Source: an uncultured Lachnospiraceae bacterium
Lineage (GTDB): Bacteria; Bacillota; Clostridia; Lachnospirales; Lachnospiraceae
Reading direction: 5' to 3'
Assembly: GCA_958402795.1 (NCBI GenBank)
Contig: CATXUX010000010.1
Coordinates: 37,413-101,412 of the forward strand
Length of the DNA: 64,000 bases
Under the pieces are notes generated by a model that was not told where the DNA came from, ran no database searches, and worked only from the letters and a program-made list of their open reading frames with translations. Below, one piece after another: positions 44,468 to 52,931 of the stretch. The position numbers and the translations under genes are program-made. Each line of letters starts with the position of its first letter. Within the stretch, counting starts at the first letter, position 1.

Positions 44468-45694
44468 TTATATTATAATCTTTCCTTGGAGATTTGCAAC
44501 TATTTCCTGCTTCTTCTCCTGTGTTGCTTCTGCGTAAACATCCATCGTTGTTGAGATATCTGCATGACCCATGATGCTCTGAATTACTTTCAGATTTGTT
44601 TCATTCTCACACACTCTGGTACAAAACGTATGTCTTAAATGATGAGCCGAAAAATATGGAATCAGTAGCGGATCCCTTCCTTCACGCTTTGCCTTTACCG
44701 TTTCTTCTTTATTATAGGCAACTCTGATACGTTCAATTGCATGATTCACTGCTGAGGGCAAATAAACCGTGCCAGTAGCGGTGACAAAAACAAAATTGGA
44801 ATATCCGTCTATCTCTTCGGATGAAAAGCCAATGCACTTCTGTAATTCATACTCTTGCAGAAAAGCATCAAACACTTCATCAATCATGGGAATGGTTCTG
44901 TGACCAGAAATTGTCTTAGGAGTTGAAATAGACTTTTTACTATATCCATTCTCATCTGGTCTATAAATCAATGTATGGTTTACACTAATGATCCTCTTTT
45001 CAAAATCCAAATCATCCCACCGAAGTCCCAGGCACTCTCCGATTCTCATACCGGTTCCTAAGAGAACTGTAATCACCGGAACCCATCCCCGATGATCACG
45101 GTGAGCTTTCATATAATCCATAAAAGCCTTTTGTTGAGGAATCGTTAATGCATGTCTCTGTTTATGCTCCCAGATATGACTCTTTTTGATTTCCATCATC
45201 ACACCATCTGTTGGATTATTTCTAAGAACACCATCTCTTACCGCCATTTGAAATGCTGGATGCAGCTGAGTATGAACATTCTCCAGTGTATTTGCCTTAA
45301 CTCCTTTTTCCATAATCAAATAATAGTAGAATTTCTTTACATCCGTGTATTTAATTTTTCCGATAATCTTCTTGCCAAAGATTGGACGTACAAAATGATT
45401 ATACATATATAGATAATTCACTCTGGTGGATGGTTTCAGATCGTATTTCTGTTCCATAAATCTGTCATACAATTGATTCAGCGTCATTCTTTCTGCCGCA
45501 TGTGTATCCAGTCCATCTTCCTTATCACGAAGAATCTTTCTCTCTTTTGCTCGCAGATCAACTAATGTTTTTGCATAGACGGTTCGTCTTTTTCCTTGTA
45601 AATCTGTATAAGAGTAGGCATAACGACCATCTTTTCTCTGACATTTGCCAGTTCTTAATACATATCCCCGGCTGTCTTTTCTTGAATTTGCCAT
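44468..45694 (-). CDS. int: Tyrosine site-specific integrase
   Basis: 408 residues of a Tn916/phage-like tyrosine recombinase. An N-terminal AP2-like arm-binding part (GYVLRTGKCQRKDGRYAYSY), a SAM-like core-binding domain (NQLYDRFMEQKYDLKPSTRVN) and the catalytic domain with R in TGMRIGECLGLRW, HLRHTF and the Tyr in TTMDVYAEAT. It integrates or excises the element. It follows the RHH gene, and its ribosome site lies beside an inverted repeat. Confidence 0.93.
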   Translation of the reverse strand: MANSRKDSRGYVLRTGKCQRKDGRYAYSYTDLQGKRRTVYAKTLVDLRAKERKILRDKEDGLDTHAAERMTLNQLYDRFMEQKYDLKPSTRVNYLYMYNHFVRPIFGKKIIGKIKYTDVKKFYYYLIMEKGVKANTLENVHTQLHPAFQMAVRDGVLRNNPTDGVMMEIKKSHIWEHKQRHALTIPQQKAFMDYMKAHRDHRGWVPVITVLLGTGMRIGECLGLRWDDLDFEKRIISVNHTLIYRPDENGYSKKSISTPKTISGHRTIPMIDEVFDAFLQEYELQKCIGFSSEEIDGYSNFVFVTATGTVYLPSAVNHAIERIRVAYNKEETVKAKREGRDPLLIPYFSAHHLRHTFCTRVCENETNLKVIQSIMGHADISTTMDVYAEATQEKKQEIVANLQGKIII

Positions 45695-45701
45695 CCTTTC
45701 A

Positions 45702-45718
45702 CCTCACATAATGTGAGG
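45702..45718 (-). promoter_or_regulatory. Inverted repeat covering the integrase ribosome site
   Basis: CCTCACAT A ATGTGAGG, 8-bp arms with one central base. On the minus strand the second arm contains the GAGG that the integrase uses, so it can hide the ribosome site or serve as an operator. Confidence 0.55.
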
Positions 45719-45724
45719 AGCATG

Positions 45725-45901
45725 TTATTTGTGTTCATCTTGTCTGTATAGTAATTCCAGACCATTCTTTAACACCTGCACTTTTGTAAGATCGTGTTTC
45801 TCCGCATAGGCTTCCAGCAGTTTTCGTTCTGCATTGGAAAACCGAATCGTCACACGATATTCTTTTGGATCGTCACTCTTTGGTCTTCCCATCTTCGCCA
45901 T
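45725..45901 (-). CDS. Small ribbon-helix-helix-like protein
   Basis: 58 residues starting MAKMGRPKSDDPKEYRVTIR, then FSNAERKLLEAYAEKH. This looks like a CopG/Arc-type DNA-binding protein. GGAGG lies 8 nt before the ATG. It sits directly before the integrase and may control it through the inverted repeat between them. Confidence 0.75.
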   Translation of the reverse strand: MAKMGRPKSDDPKEYRVTIRFSNAERKLLEAYAEKHDLTKVQVLKNGLELLYRQDEHK

Positions 45902-45992
45902 AACGAATCCTCCTTTCTTACTCTTCCATTATACTTTTCGTCTGCCGATAAGTCAATGCTTTTATGCTCCTCATTCTATATTTTAGGAGACT

Positions 45993-46217
45993 TTACAGTT
46001 CATCCCTGAAGTTCTCCAGATATTCATCAATTAATTCCGTATTCACAAGAACCACTCTCTTCACGTGATATACAGCTTTCGCATCCTTCGCAAGTTCCTG
46101 AAATGTATGAAGACCCATGGAATACAGTTTTGCTCCTTCTTCATAACGTACAAATTTTTTTCTTCCTGTCTGGACCAGCTTTTCCAATTCCGGTATTTCT
46201 TTTCTTACTTTAGGCAT
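45993..46217 (-). CDS. DUF6462 family protein
   Basis: 74 residues (KFVRYEEGAKLYSMGLHTFQ; AVYHVKRVVLVNTELIDEYL). The pattern resembles a winged helix of excisionase type. A clear paralogue is encoded at 63711-63938. Such proteins accompany int/xis and parA genes of Clostridial integrative elements. AAGGAGG lies upstream. Confidence 0.8.
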   Translation of the reverse strand: MPKVRKEIPELEKLVQTGRKKFVRYEEGAKLYSMGLHTFQELAKDAKAVYHVKRVVLVNTELIDEYLENFRDEL

Positions 46218-46273
46218 TTACAACTCCTCCTTCTTCTCATTTCATATACTCTTTTATTTTCACTCATTGCTTT

Positions 46274-46456
46274 CTACTGCTGTTTTGATTTTTTATCCAG
46301 CCAGTCATCAAAGCTCTTTTTGGAAATACGATATTTTCCTCCGCCCAGCCGAATCCAGCGAAACTCTTTTTTCTTCAGAAGATTGTATACGGTCGGTCTG
46401 CTGATTTCGAGAATCTCCTGCAACTCTTTCACTGTATAACATCTTTTTTCTACCAT
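46274..46456 (-). CDS. xis: Excisionase-like helix-turn-helix protein
   Basis: 60 residues of the MerR/excisionase type: YTVKELQEILEISRPTVYNL, then WIRLGGGKYRISKKSFDDWL. It probably directs excision with the integrase. GAGAGGT precedes the ATG. It is the first gene of the run xis-DUF6462-RHH-int. Confidence 0.85.
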   Translation of the reverse strand: MVEKRCYTVKELQEILEISRPTVYNLLKKKEFRWIRLGGGKYRISKKSFDDWLDKKSKQQ

Positions 46457-47021
46457 ATGTCATTACCTCTCTTTCCACCATGATTGAGGGAGGCAAATAA
46501 TTGTCCCTCTATATATCCAACTTTTCAGAGGGTCTTATACAACTTGATCCGGTAAAAAAATGTAAAAATGAGAAAAAAGGCAAAAAGAAACCTCCGTATG
46601 ATCATCAAATCACACGAAGGTTAAATATAATTATAAGTCATTTCAGGGACTAGTTTCACTTAGAGTATAACACTTTTTCATTATTGTCATTATAATTCTG
46701 TCGTTACCAATCTTAAGATGAGAAGATTGTGTAGAGTATATAAGTCCGATATCCGAATACAGCCTACCAAAACTAAAGATAATTTTATAAAGATTCTAAG
46801 CCAAAACTAAAGGCAGTAATTTATATCGTATTTAGAATAACTGCCCGTTTATAGAACTACATAATTCTTATTTCATAGTTTCTCTTTCAAAACATAATTT
46901 ATGGTACTGTCACTTATATTTTAATTATTCTCTGCGGATTACTTACTGCTGTTTTGGTTTGATGCCGATTGTTCAAGAAACAAATCAGGCGGGAAATTCC
47001 GCCTGATCCATGGTTAATTGG
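46457..47021. other. Non-coding region upstream of xis
   Basis: No gene found in 565 bp. It holds an interrupted repeat (CCCTCT at about 46504 and AGAGGG at 46527) in the probable xis promoter and a terminator for minus-strand transcripts at 46589-46622. The rest is AT-rich without recognisable features. Confidence 0.5.
46589..46622 (-). terminator. Terminator upstream of xis
   Basis: AACCTCCGTATGA pairs with the complementary TCACACGAAGGTT with two wobble or mismatch positions; CTTTTTGCCTTTTTT follows on the minus strand. Confidence 0.65.
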
Positions 47022-47225
47022 TTATATGTTTTTTGCCCAAAGTGCTTCTACGATGCTGAACACATCTACGGGAGACAGTTCCGGATAATCCTGCAACAAA
47101 TGTTCCCGGTTCCAGAATCGGTCATCCAGGCAGGAAATATCTATTGCAATACTCCATGTTGAAAAATAGATGTAATTACCAGTAGTATCATTTCTGAAAT
47201 TTAAGTAGTAGCTTTCAAGTCTCAC
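47022..47225 (-). CDS. Hypothetical protein, possibly a remnant
   Basis: 67 residues starting MRLESYYLNFRNDT and ending DVFSIVEALWAKNI. No family recognised and no convincing ribosome site. The aromatic, folded-looking composition could be the end of a larger protein. It lies just after a 48-residue frame on the same strand. Confidence 0.4.
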   Translation of the reverse strand: MRLESYYLNFRNDTTGNYIYFSTWSIAIDISCLDDRFWNREHLLQDYPELSPVDVFSIVEALWAKNI

Positions 47226-47226
47226 A

Positions 47227-47373
47227 CTATGGGCTTCTCCAACTTCTCATTACAATTTCCGTATACAGCATAGCAACACCGGTAGACGTAATCAAGCTTG
47301 CGCTGATGGTCACGCCCATGAATTGAGAATAGTATTCAAAAAAGTTCGGCTTATCGGAACGTTTTTTTGACAT
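47227..47373 (-). CDS. 48-residue single-helix membrane protein
   Basis: MSKKRSDKPNFFEYYSQFMG is followed by a hydrophobic stretch (VTISASLITSTGVAMLYTEI) and a basic end. GAGAAAAC lies upstream as a weak ribosome site. It follows the M20 gene by 61 nt on the same strand. No family recognised. Confidence 0.45.
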   Translation of the reverse strand: MSKKRSDKPNFFEYYSQFMGVTISASLITSTGVAMLYTEIVMRSWRSP

Positions 47374-47434
47374 TTTCAGTTTTCTCTTCTATTTAAATTA
47401 TATATTATATTTCGCATTCTGTGTCCTACACATC

Positions 47435-48649
47435 CTAATGCTCTTCCAGCCAGCGAGCCGCTACATATACATACGCCGCACTTCCGCGGAACAAAATGCT
47501 GTCATCATAAACAGCCTTTGGATGATGCTGAGGATAAAGATATCCGTCTTTCGTATTTCCGGCAGTCATCATGATAGTAACAGACGGTACCTTCATGCTT
47601 ATAAAAGCAAAATCTTCGCTTCCTCCATTCACTTTTCCAACCTTACCGGCCCCTGCCTCAGATACAGAAACAGCTCCTTTGTCAAAAAGCTCTCTCATGT
47701 ATTTTACTGCCAATGCAGAGACTTCTTTATCAGATCTCATTGGCGGACAATGTCTTGAAAATTCCACTTCCGCCTCGCATCGGTACGCCTTTGCGACAGT
47801 TTCGGAAATCTCAGTCAGACGCTTCATCAGCATCTCCTCTACTTCGATATCACCCGTTCGGATTGTCCCCTCCATAACCGCTGTATCTGCGATTACATTG
47901 GGCGCGCCTCCTGCCTGGAACATCCCCGTCGTCACAACTCCAAAGGTTCCGGGTGCTATTTCCCGGCTGTTCAGCTCTGCCAGTCCAGTATGAATGTGTG
48001 TGGCAGCAGTGATTGGATCAATCGCCATATTGGGCATGGCTCCATGGCCGCCTCTCCCTTTCACCGTAATTTTATAGGTATCGCAGGAAGCCATTCCAAC
48101 ATCACCGTCCATGATCAACATCGTACGGCTTGGCACCGGCATCCCGGTCACAGAATGGAGCATCATGGCAGCATCCACTTTTGGATTCTCAAGAACGCCA
48201 CCCTCTACCATTGACGAAGCTCCCATGAATATCTCCTCCCCCGGCTGGAACATCAACTTTACTGTTCCCTGAAGTTCGCCCTCCATGCCTTTTAATAATT
48301 TTGCCGCCCCCAACAGCATTGCAGTATGGGTGTCATGGCCGCAGGCATGCATTTTCCCCGGATTCTCAGAGCAAAATTCCACGTCTGCTTCCTCCTGAAT
48401 TGGAAGTGCATCCATATCACCGCGGATCAGAAAACATTTACCTGGATTCTTCCCTCCGGCCAATACTACTAATCCGCCTTTCCCACAATCCTGTGGTTCA
48501 TATCCCATCTCCTCCAGTTTTCCCTTTACAAATGCTTTCGTAAAAACCATATCAAGCCCTAGCTCCGGATGTCTGTGCAACTCCCGCCGATTTGCCTGAA
48601 TCTCAGTCTGAAGCTTCTGTGCCATTTTTAGCAGTTCCTGTGCATTCAT
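47435..48649 (-). CDS. M20-family amidohydrolase (aminoacylase type)
   Basis: 404 residues. The metal site is seen in MHACGHDTHTAMLLGA, MFQPGEEIFMGASSMVE and HHPKAVYDD, and the dimerisation domain has GRGGHGAMPNMAIDP. M20D enzymes remove acyl groups from amino acids or conjugates such as hippurate or indole-acetyl amino acids. GGAGG precedes the ATG. It has its own promoter with a palindrome, and is in the same island as the reductases. Substrate unknown. Confidence 0.9.
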   Translation of the reverse strand: MNAQELLKMAQKLQTEIQANRRELHRHPELGLDMVFTKAFVKGKLEEMGYEPQDCGKGGLVVLAGGKNPGKCFLIRGDMDALPIQEEADVEFCSENPGKMHACGHDTHTAMLLGAAKLLKGMEGELQGTVKLMFQPGEEIFMGASSMVEGGVLENPKVDAAMMLHSVTGMPVPSRTMLIMDGDVGMASCDTYKITVKGRGGHGAMPNMAIDPITAATHIHTGLAELNSREIAPGTFGVVTTGMFQAGGAPNVIADTAVMEGTIRTGDIEVEEMLMKRLTEISETVAKAYRCEAEVEFSRHCPPMRSDKEVSALAVKYMRELFDKGAVSVSEAGAGKVGKVNGGSEDFAFISMKVPSVTIMMTAGNTKDGYLYPQHHPKAVYDDSILFRGSAAYVYVAARWLEEH

Positions 48650-48686
48650 AATTGCTTTCCTCCTTTTTAAATGATTTATATAGTCT

Positions 48687-48705
48687 CTAAATTATACTAA
48701 TTTAG
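48687..48705 (-). promoter_or_regulatory. Palindrome over the -10 of the M20 gene
   Basis: CTAAATTA TAC TAATTTAG has perfect 8-bp arms, and the TATAAT of the presumed promoter lies inside it. It is a likely repressor site. Confidence 0.5.
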
Positions 48706-48992
48706 TTATTTAATAATTTAAGAAAGTCTAGAACCCATGCTCTATCTGCCATTTATCGGAATTCCGGGCTTTATCTGGCCTTTACCGTAGGAATATTTTC
48801 ATTATGCGGATTCTCGCCGTTTTTGAAGCATAGGGTCTTCCAGAATCTTCTTTTAGCAGATGATTAACAGAATCAAAATACGTATGACATTAACACCGGA
48901 GTTCCAGCTTTAAAATATTTTAATTCATTACATTCGTCCATTCTCGCACTCTATCAACTAGTCTGAAACATACAAAGAGTTGTTATTCCAAA
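48706..48992. other. Gap between M20 and first reductase genes
   Basis: I see no gene. Short plus-strand frames (for example MLYLPFIGIPGFIWPLP) stop quickly and may be remnants. Confidence 0.4.
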
Positions 48993-49022
48993 AGAAAAGC
49001 ACCAGTTTCCTGATGCTTTTCT
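48993..49022 (-). terminator. Terminator after the first ene-reductase gene
   Basis: AGAAAAGCACCAG and CTGATGCTTTTCT pair over 13 bp with one wobble and a TTTC loop. Confidence 0.75.
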
Positions 49023-49098
49023 GGAGGGATGATATATCAATTAACTGTTTTGCGATACTCCCTTGATTTTCATATATAGAATGGGATATCATAAAATT

Positions 49099-51090
49099 CT
49101 AGATATATTTTGCCAATTCATATGCTTCATGTATTGCCGCATAAATATTACGAGCTTTTACGGAGTCACCAATATTATAAACAAAGTTAAAGTTTTCTTG
49201 TAATTCTTTTACAAATGCATTATTTGCACGATAACCGGTTGCCATAATTGTTGTATCAGACTCTAAAACAGTTGTTCCGTTTTCATTCGTGATTGTCACA
49301 GATTTTTCTGTGATATCTTCTACTTTTGTCGCAAGAAGAATTTCCGCATTATAGAAGCGTAACATATTCTCTGCGCAAACAATATCTGTTTCCAATGCTG
49401 ATGGCATAAAATTAGGAAGTGCTTCTACAATCGTCACCTCGTGTCCTCTCTGTGCGAGCCAAAGAGCTGTTTCTGCTCCAACTTGTCCACCACCAATTAC
49501 AGTTACCTTTTTACCAACCGATTCAATATCCATTAATGCTTCTTCTGCTGTAATTGAATGTTCAACACCTTTAATAGGTGGAACAAATGGTTTTGCTCCA
49601 AGAGCAGCAATGACAACATCTGGATTGCAGGCTTTTACTGTATCGATATTTGCTTCTGTATTTAATTTCACATCAACTCCTGCGATATTTAATTCGTTTG
49701 CAAACCAATTAGCTAATTCCTCATCATGTGTCTTAAATTCCGGTTTACTTGCAACCAAAAGATTTCCGCCTATACGATCATTTTTGTCAAACAGTGTGAT
49801 TTTATGTCCTCTTGAAGCTGCCACTCTCGCAAATTCAGCACCTGCAGGACCGCCTCCTATAACAACGATATTTTTCTTTTCTAATGCTGGTGCCATAGGT
49901 GGATCTAATTCATTACCTGTTACTGCATTGACTGTACAACTTATTCTCGCTGAATTTAATACATTCAGAGAACATCCAATATTACAGCTGATACAACGAC
50001 GTACTCTTTCCGGACAACCTTTTTGAACCTTATTCGGAAGATCTGGGTCTGCAAGACTTGGACGTCCGAGTGAAACCATATCACACAATCCTTTTTCAAT
50101 TGCTTCTGCTCCCATATCCGGATTATCCATTCTTCCAGCAACGATAACAGGAATATTTACAGCTTCTTTAATTTTTGAAGCCGCATCCAGATAAAGACCA
50201 TCTTTCTGATAAACACTTGGATGATTCCAATAATGAGCATCGTAACAGCCAAGGTCTACATCCAGTGCATCATATCCTGCTGCTTCCAAAAGCTTTGCTG
50301 CTCTGATTCCTTCATCCATATCACGGCCGTATTCTTCGAATACTTCTCCTTCGATTGCTCCAACTCTTGGCGCTTTCATATAATGCTTTGGTGAAAAACG
50401 CATTGTTACAGGGAAATCTTTTCCACAATATTTTTTAATTGTTTCTACAATCTCTGTTGCAAAACGATAACGATTTTCAAAGCTTCCACCAAAACGATCT
50501 GTTCTTTGATTAAATGCTTCTGTTGCGAACTGATCAAGAAGATAGCCTTCATGAAGTGCATGAATTTCCACACCGTCAAATCCACAATGTTTTGCAAATG
50601 CAGCCGCAGCACCAAATGCACGAATATACTGTTCCACTTCTTCTGTTGTAAGTTCACGATGCATGATATTTGGATTGTATCGATTACTTACCGGCGATGG
50701 TGCAACAGCCCCTTGTACAAGTGCTGGAATTTTGGAAGATCTTCCCCATCCGGCCGACAACTGAAGGAAAACCTTGCTTCCGAATGCATGTACCTTGCTT
50801 GTAAGCTTATTGAACTGCTGCATAGAGTGCCATTTATCTGTGTCTTTTGTCAAAAAAAGTAATGTAGGATTTGCTTTTTCGAAATCATTCTCTACTACTG
50901 TCATACCAGTCTGAATCAATCCGATTCCACCCCTTGCGCGGGCTGCATAGTATTCCACGCCAAGATCATTTAAGATTCCTTCCTGGTCTACAAATCCAAA
51001 CGAACCCATTGGAGCCATGGCATATCTGTTTTTAATTTCACAAGTGCCAATCTTAATTGGTTGAAATAGCGCTTTGTGATTCTCTTTCAT
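49099..51090 (-). CDS. Flavin/Fe-S ene-reductase 1 (BaiH/2-enoate reductase type)
   Basis: 663 residues from the ATG at 51090 (AGGAGGT 7 nt before). Layout: an FMN-binding Old Yellow Enzyme barrel (1-360, GTCEIKNRYAMAPMG; EIHALHEGYLLDQF), a 4Fe-4S site (C366, C369, C373, C385, spacing 2-3-11), an FAD domain (VIGGGPAGAEFARV) and an NAD(P)H domain (VIGGGQVGAETALWLA). Such enzymes reduce C=C bonds next to carbonyl groups in bile acids, steroids, enoates or flavonoids. A TetR-family gene is divergent to it, with a palindrome in the shared promoter. It lacks the other bai genes around it, so bile acid use is not implied. Confidence 0.9.
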   Translation of the reverse strand: MKENHKALFQPIKIGTCEIKNRYAMAPMGSFGFVDQEGILNDLGVEYYAARARGGIGLIQTGMTVVENDFEKANPTLLFLTKDTDKWHSMQQFNKLTSKVHAFGSKVFLQLSAGWGRSSKIPALVQGAVAPSPVSNRYNPNIMHRELTTEEVEQYIRAFGAAAAFAKHCGFDGVEIHALHEGYLLDQFATEAFNQRTDRFGGSFENRYRFATEIVETIKKYCGKDFPVTMRFSPKHYMKAPRVGAIEGEVFEEYGRDMDEGIRAAKLLEAAGYDALDVDLGCYDAHYWNHPSVYQKDGLYLDAASKIKEAVNIPVIVAGRMDNPDMGAEAIEKGLCDMVSLGRPSLADPDLPNKVQKGCPERVRRCISCNIGCSLNVLNSARISCTVNAVTGNELDPPMAPALEKKNIVVIGGGPAGAEFARVAASRGHKITLFDKNDRIGGNLLVASKPEFKTHDEELANWFANELNIAGVDVKLNTEANIDTVKACNPDVVIAALGAKPFVPPIKGVEHSITAEEALMDIESVGKKVTVIGGGQVGAETALWLAQRGHEVTIVEALPNFMPSALETDIVCAENMLRFYNAEILLATKVEDITEKSVTITNENGTTVLESDTTIMATGYRANNAFVKELQENFNFVYNIGDSVKARNIYAAIHEAYELAKYI

Positions 51091-51140
51091 AATACTTACC
51101 TCCTTAAACATTTGATTTTTTTGGAATATTTGATAAAAAT

Positions 51141-51169
51141 ATGCTACAATATATATAAATTGTCGTCAA
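51141..51169 (-). promoter_or_regulatory. Promoter and operator of ene-reductase 1
   Basis: TTGACG and TAGCAT with a 17-nt spacer on the minus strand. The spacer is an ACAAT...ATTGT inverted repeat that may bind the neighbouring TetR protein. Confidence 0.5.
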
Positions 51170-51198
51170 TTTACACCGCGCCCACTTTTGTTAAGTTT

Positions 51199-51227
51199 TT
51201 GACATACTGGTGGACATTGTATATTTT
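51199..51227 (+). promoter_or_regulatory. Promoter of TetR regulator 1
   Basis: TTGACA, 17 nt, TATTTT, about 55 nt before the gene start. Confidence 0.55.
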
Positions 51228-51283
51228 CTAATAAATATTAAACATTTTTGATAGATTTGTTCAGTAAGGAGGCTTACAAGGTC

Positions 51284-51886
51284 ATGAGTAAAGAATTGGA
51301 TCAACGTGCGAAGCGCTCACAAAAAGCACTAAAAGAATCACTTTTGCAACTCCTGAAGTCAAAAGATATTCTTGACATTTCTGTATCAGATATCGTAAAA
51401 AATGCCGGATATAGCAGAGGTTCCTTTTATGCACATTATGATAATAAAGAAGATTTTCTCTATGCTGTCATTGAAGACGAAGTGCAGGAATTTATAAATA
51501 TCATCTACGATGTTCTAAAAAATTCACATTTTGCTGACCTTAACTGTCGCATGGATGCAGTCGTTCTGCAACTTTTTGAACATGTATATGAGAAAAGAGA
51601 ATTATACCAGATCATGTTGGAAGGAAAACTTGACACGCATGCTGCTGACGACTTTGTAGATATCCTTAGTGAAAGGCTTCTTCGCGAACTTGACTGTACT
51701 TCTACCGATGAAAAAATGAATTTAGAAATGCGCTATTATACCAAAATATATCATTATGTTTCCATGATTCGCTTTTGGATGAAAAAGGATTTTATCTATT
51801 CTCCAAAATATATGGCTGAGCAAGATGCTTTTTATAGCGTTAGACCATTCAATGAAATTGAGGTAAAAAAGAAAACCTCCATTTGA
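51284..51886 (+). CDS. TetR/AcrR-family regulator 1
   Basis: 200 residues. The N-terminal HTH (ILDISVSDIVKNAGYSRGSF YAHYDNKEDF with a break) is typical; the C-terminal ligand domain is not recognised. AGGAGG lies 11 nt before the ATG; an upstream TTG is less likely. It is divergent to ene-reductase 1 and probably represses it until a substrate binds. Confidence 0.88.
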   Translation: MSKELDQRAKRSQKALKESLLQLLKSKDILDISVSDIVKNAGYSRGSFYAHYDNKEDFLYAVIEDEVQEFINIIYDVLKNSHFADLNCRMDAVVLQLFEHVYEKRELYQIMLEGKLDTHAADDFVDILSERLLRELDCTSTDEKMNLEMRYYTKIYHYVSMIRFWMKKDFIYSPKYMAEQDAFYSVRPFNEIEVKKKTSI

Positions 51887-51906
51887 ACCTTTGCACATGT
51901 TGTCAT

Positions 51907-51995
51907 AGCAGATTATCAAAAATGCTTTTTTAATCTGTTAAATGAAAAAAGCTATGATCAAATTTCGGTTGCCGAGCTGGCAAGAGCAGGGTGGA
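51907..51995 (+). pseudogene. Relic of a second TetR gene
   Basis: The stretch encodes ADYQKCFFNLLNEKSYDQIS then VAELARA, which matches residues 14-40 of TetR regulator 3 (KNAFLNLLNKKCYDQISVAE). DNA identity to 57573-57660 is about 85-90% by eye. After that the similarity stops. It is the stump of a duplicated tetR. Confidence 0.75.
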
Positions 51996-52163
51996 TTTTA
52001 TATGCCAACTATCAAGAACAAGGCTACGTGCACAGCAGAACCATTGTATCATTTCAGATATAGAGATTGCAAGTTCTTAGGCTTAACTTAATGACATTGC
52101 TATTCCCGACCGCCCCTTTTTTGCGTTCATAGATGGAAACGATGGTGACATTTGAGCAAATCT

Positions 52164-52724
52164 TCAGCTTCTTTCTACAAAAAATAATTCTTCGATTTTC
52201 TTTAAAACATTTACAATAATATACTTAATATCATTTATAGATTCCTTACAACCATTCATAATCCATTCACGCTGAATAGCTTCGCTAGTAGCCAATATAT
52301 ATCTAGTAGCCATCATGATAGTTTCGTGAGAGATATCCAAATCTTTCCATAAACAAATACTTGTGTTCGTTAGTATGACAGACAATTTATTCCAAAACGA
52401 ACTATCGCTGGAGTTCTTGATCATCGAATAAAGTACATCTTTCTGCTCATACAGAATACTGAGGACTACATATACCGTTTCCTCTTGAGTCTTGTAAACA
52501 ACCTTTTCTACCGCTTCTTTAATCTTGTCAATAATCGTATTTTCTAATTCTTCTTGAAGGTCATAAATGCTGTAGTAATGATTATAAAACGTACCTTTAT
52601 TAATATCGGCAAGCTCGCATAATTCTTTAACAGTTACCTTTGAAATGTGTTTTTTTAATAAAAGTTCACAATAACTATCTTTTATCACCCTTCGTGTATA
52701 ACGCGTTTTTCTGTTATCTAACAT
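52164..52724 (-). CDS. TetR/AcrR-family regulator 2
   Basis: About 186 residues. The HTH reads KVTVKELCELADINKGTFYN then HYYSIYDL. The ATG at 52724 follows GGGGTG closely; a GTG two codons upstream is possible. It is divergent to ene-reductase 2. Confidence 0.87.
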   Translation of the reverse strand: MLDNRKTRYTRRVIKDSYCELLLKKHISKVTVKELCELADINKGTFYNHYYSIYDLQEELENTIIDKIKEAVEKVVYKTQEETVYVVLSILYEQKDVLYSMIKNSSDSSFWNKLSVILTNTSICLWKDLDISHETIMMATRYILATSEAIQREWIMNGCKESINDIKYIIVNVLKKIEELFFVERS

Positions 52725-52815
52725 AGTCACCCCAACAATTTTCTCAAATTAGTTCATTTTCTTAACCAAAACATCATTAAAGTATATTTCGGAACTCTTT
52801 ACCATTAACCGCTTA

Positions 52816-52844
52816 TTGATTGATTAATACATTATATATATACT
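52816..52844 (+). promoter_or_regulatory. Promoter of ene-reductase 2 operon
   Basis: TTGATT, 17 nt, TATACT, about 90 nt before the start. Confidence 0.5.
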
Positions 52845-52931
52845 ATATCATATAATCAACTCTGAGTACATTATTTATTCAGAAAAATTTTAACACTGTA
52901 CGGGAACGCATATGTAGAAAGGAGAATTAAA

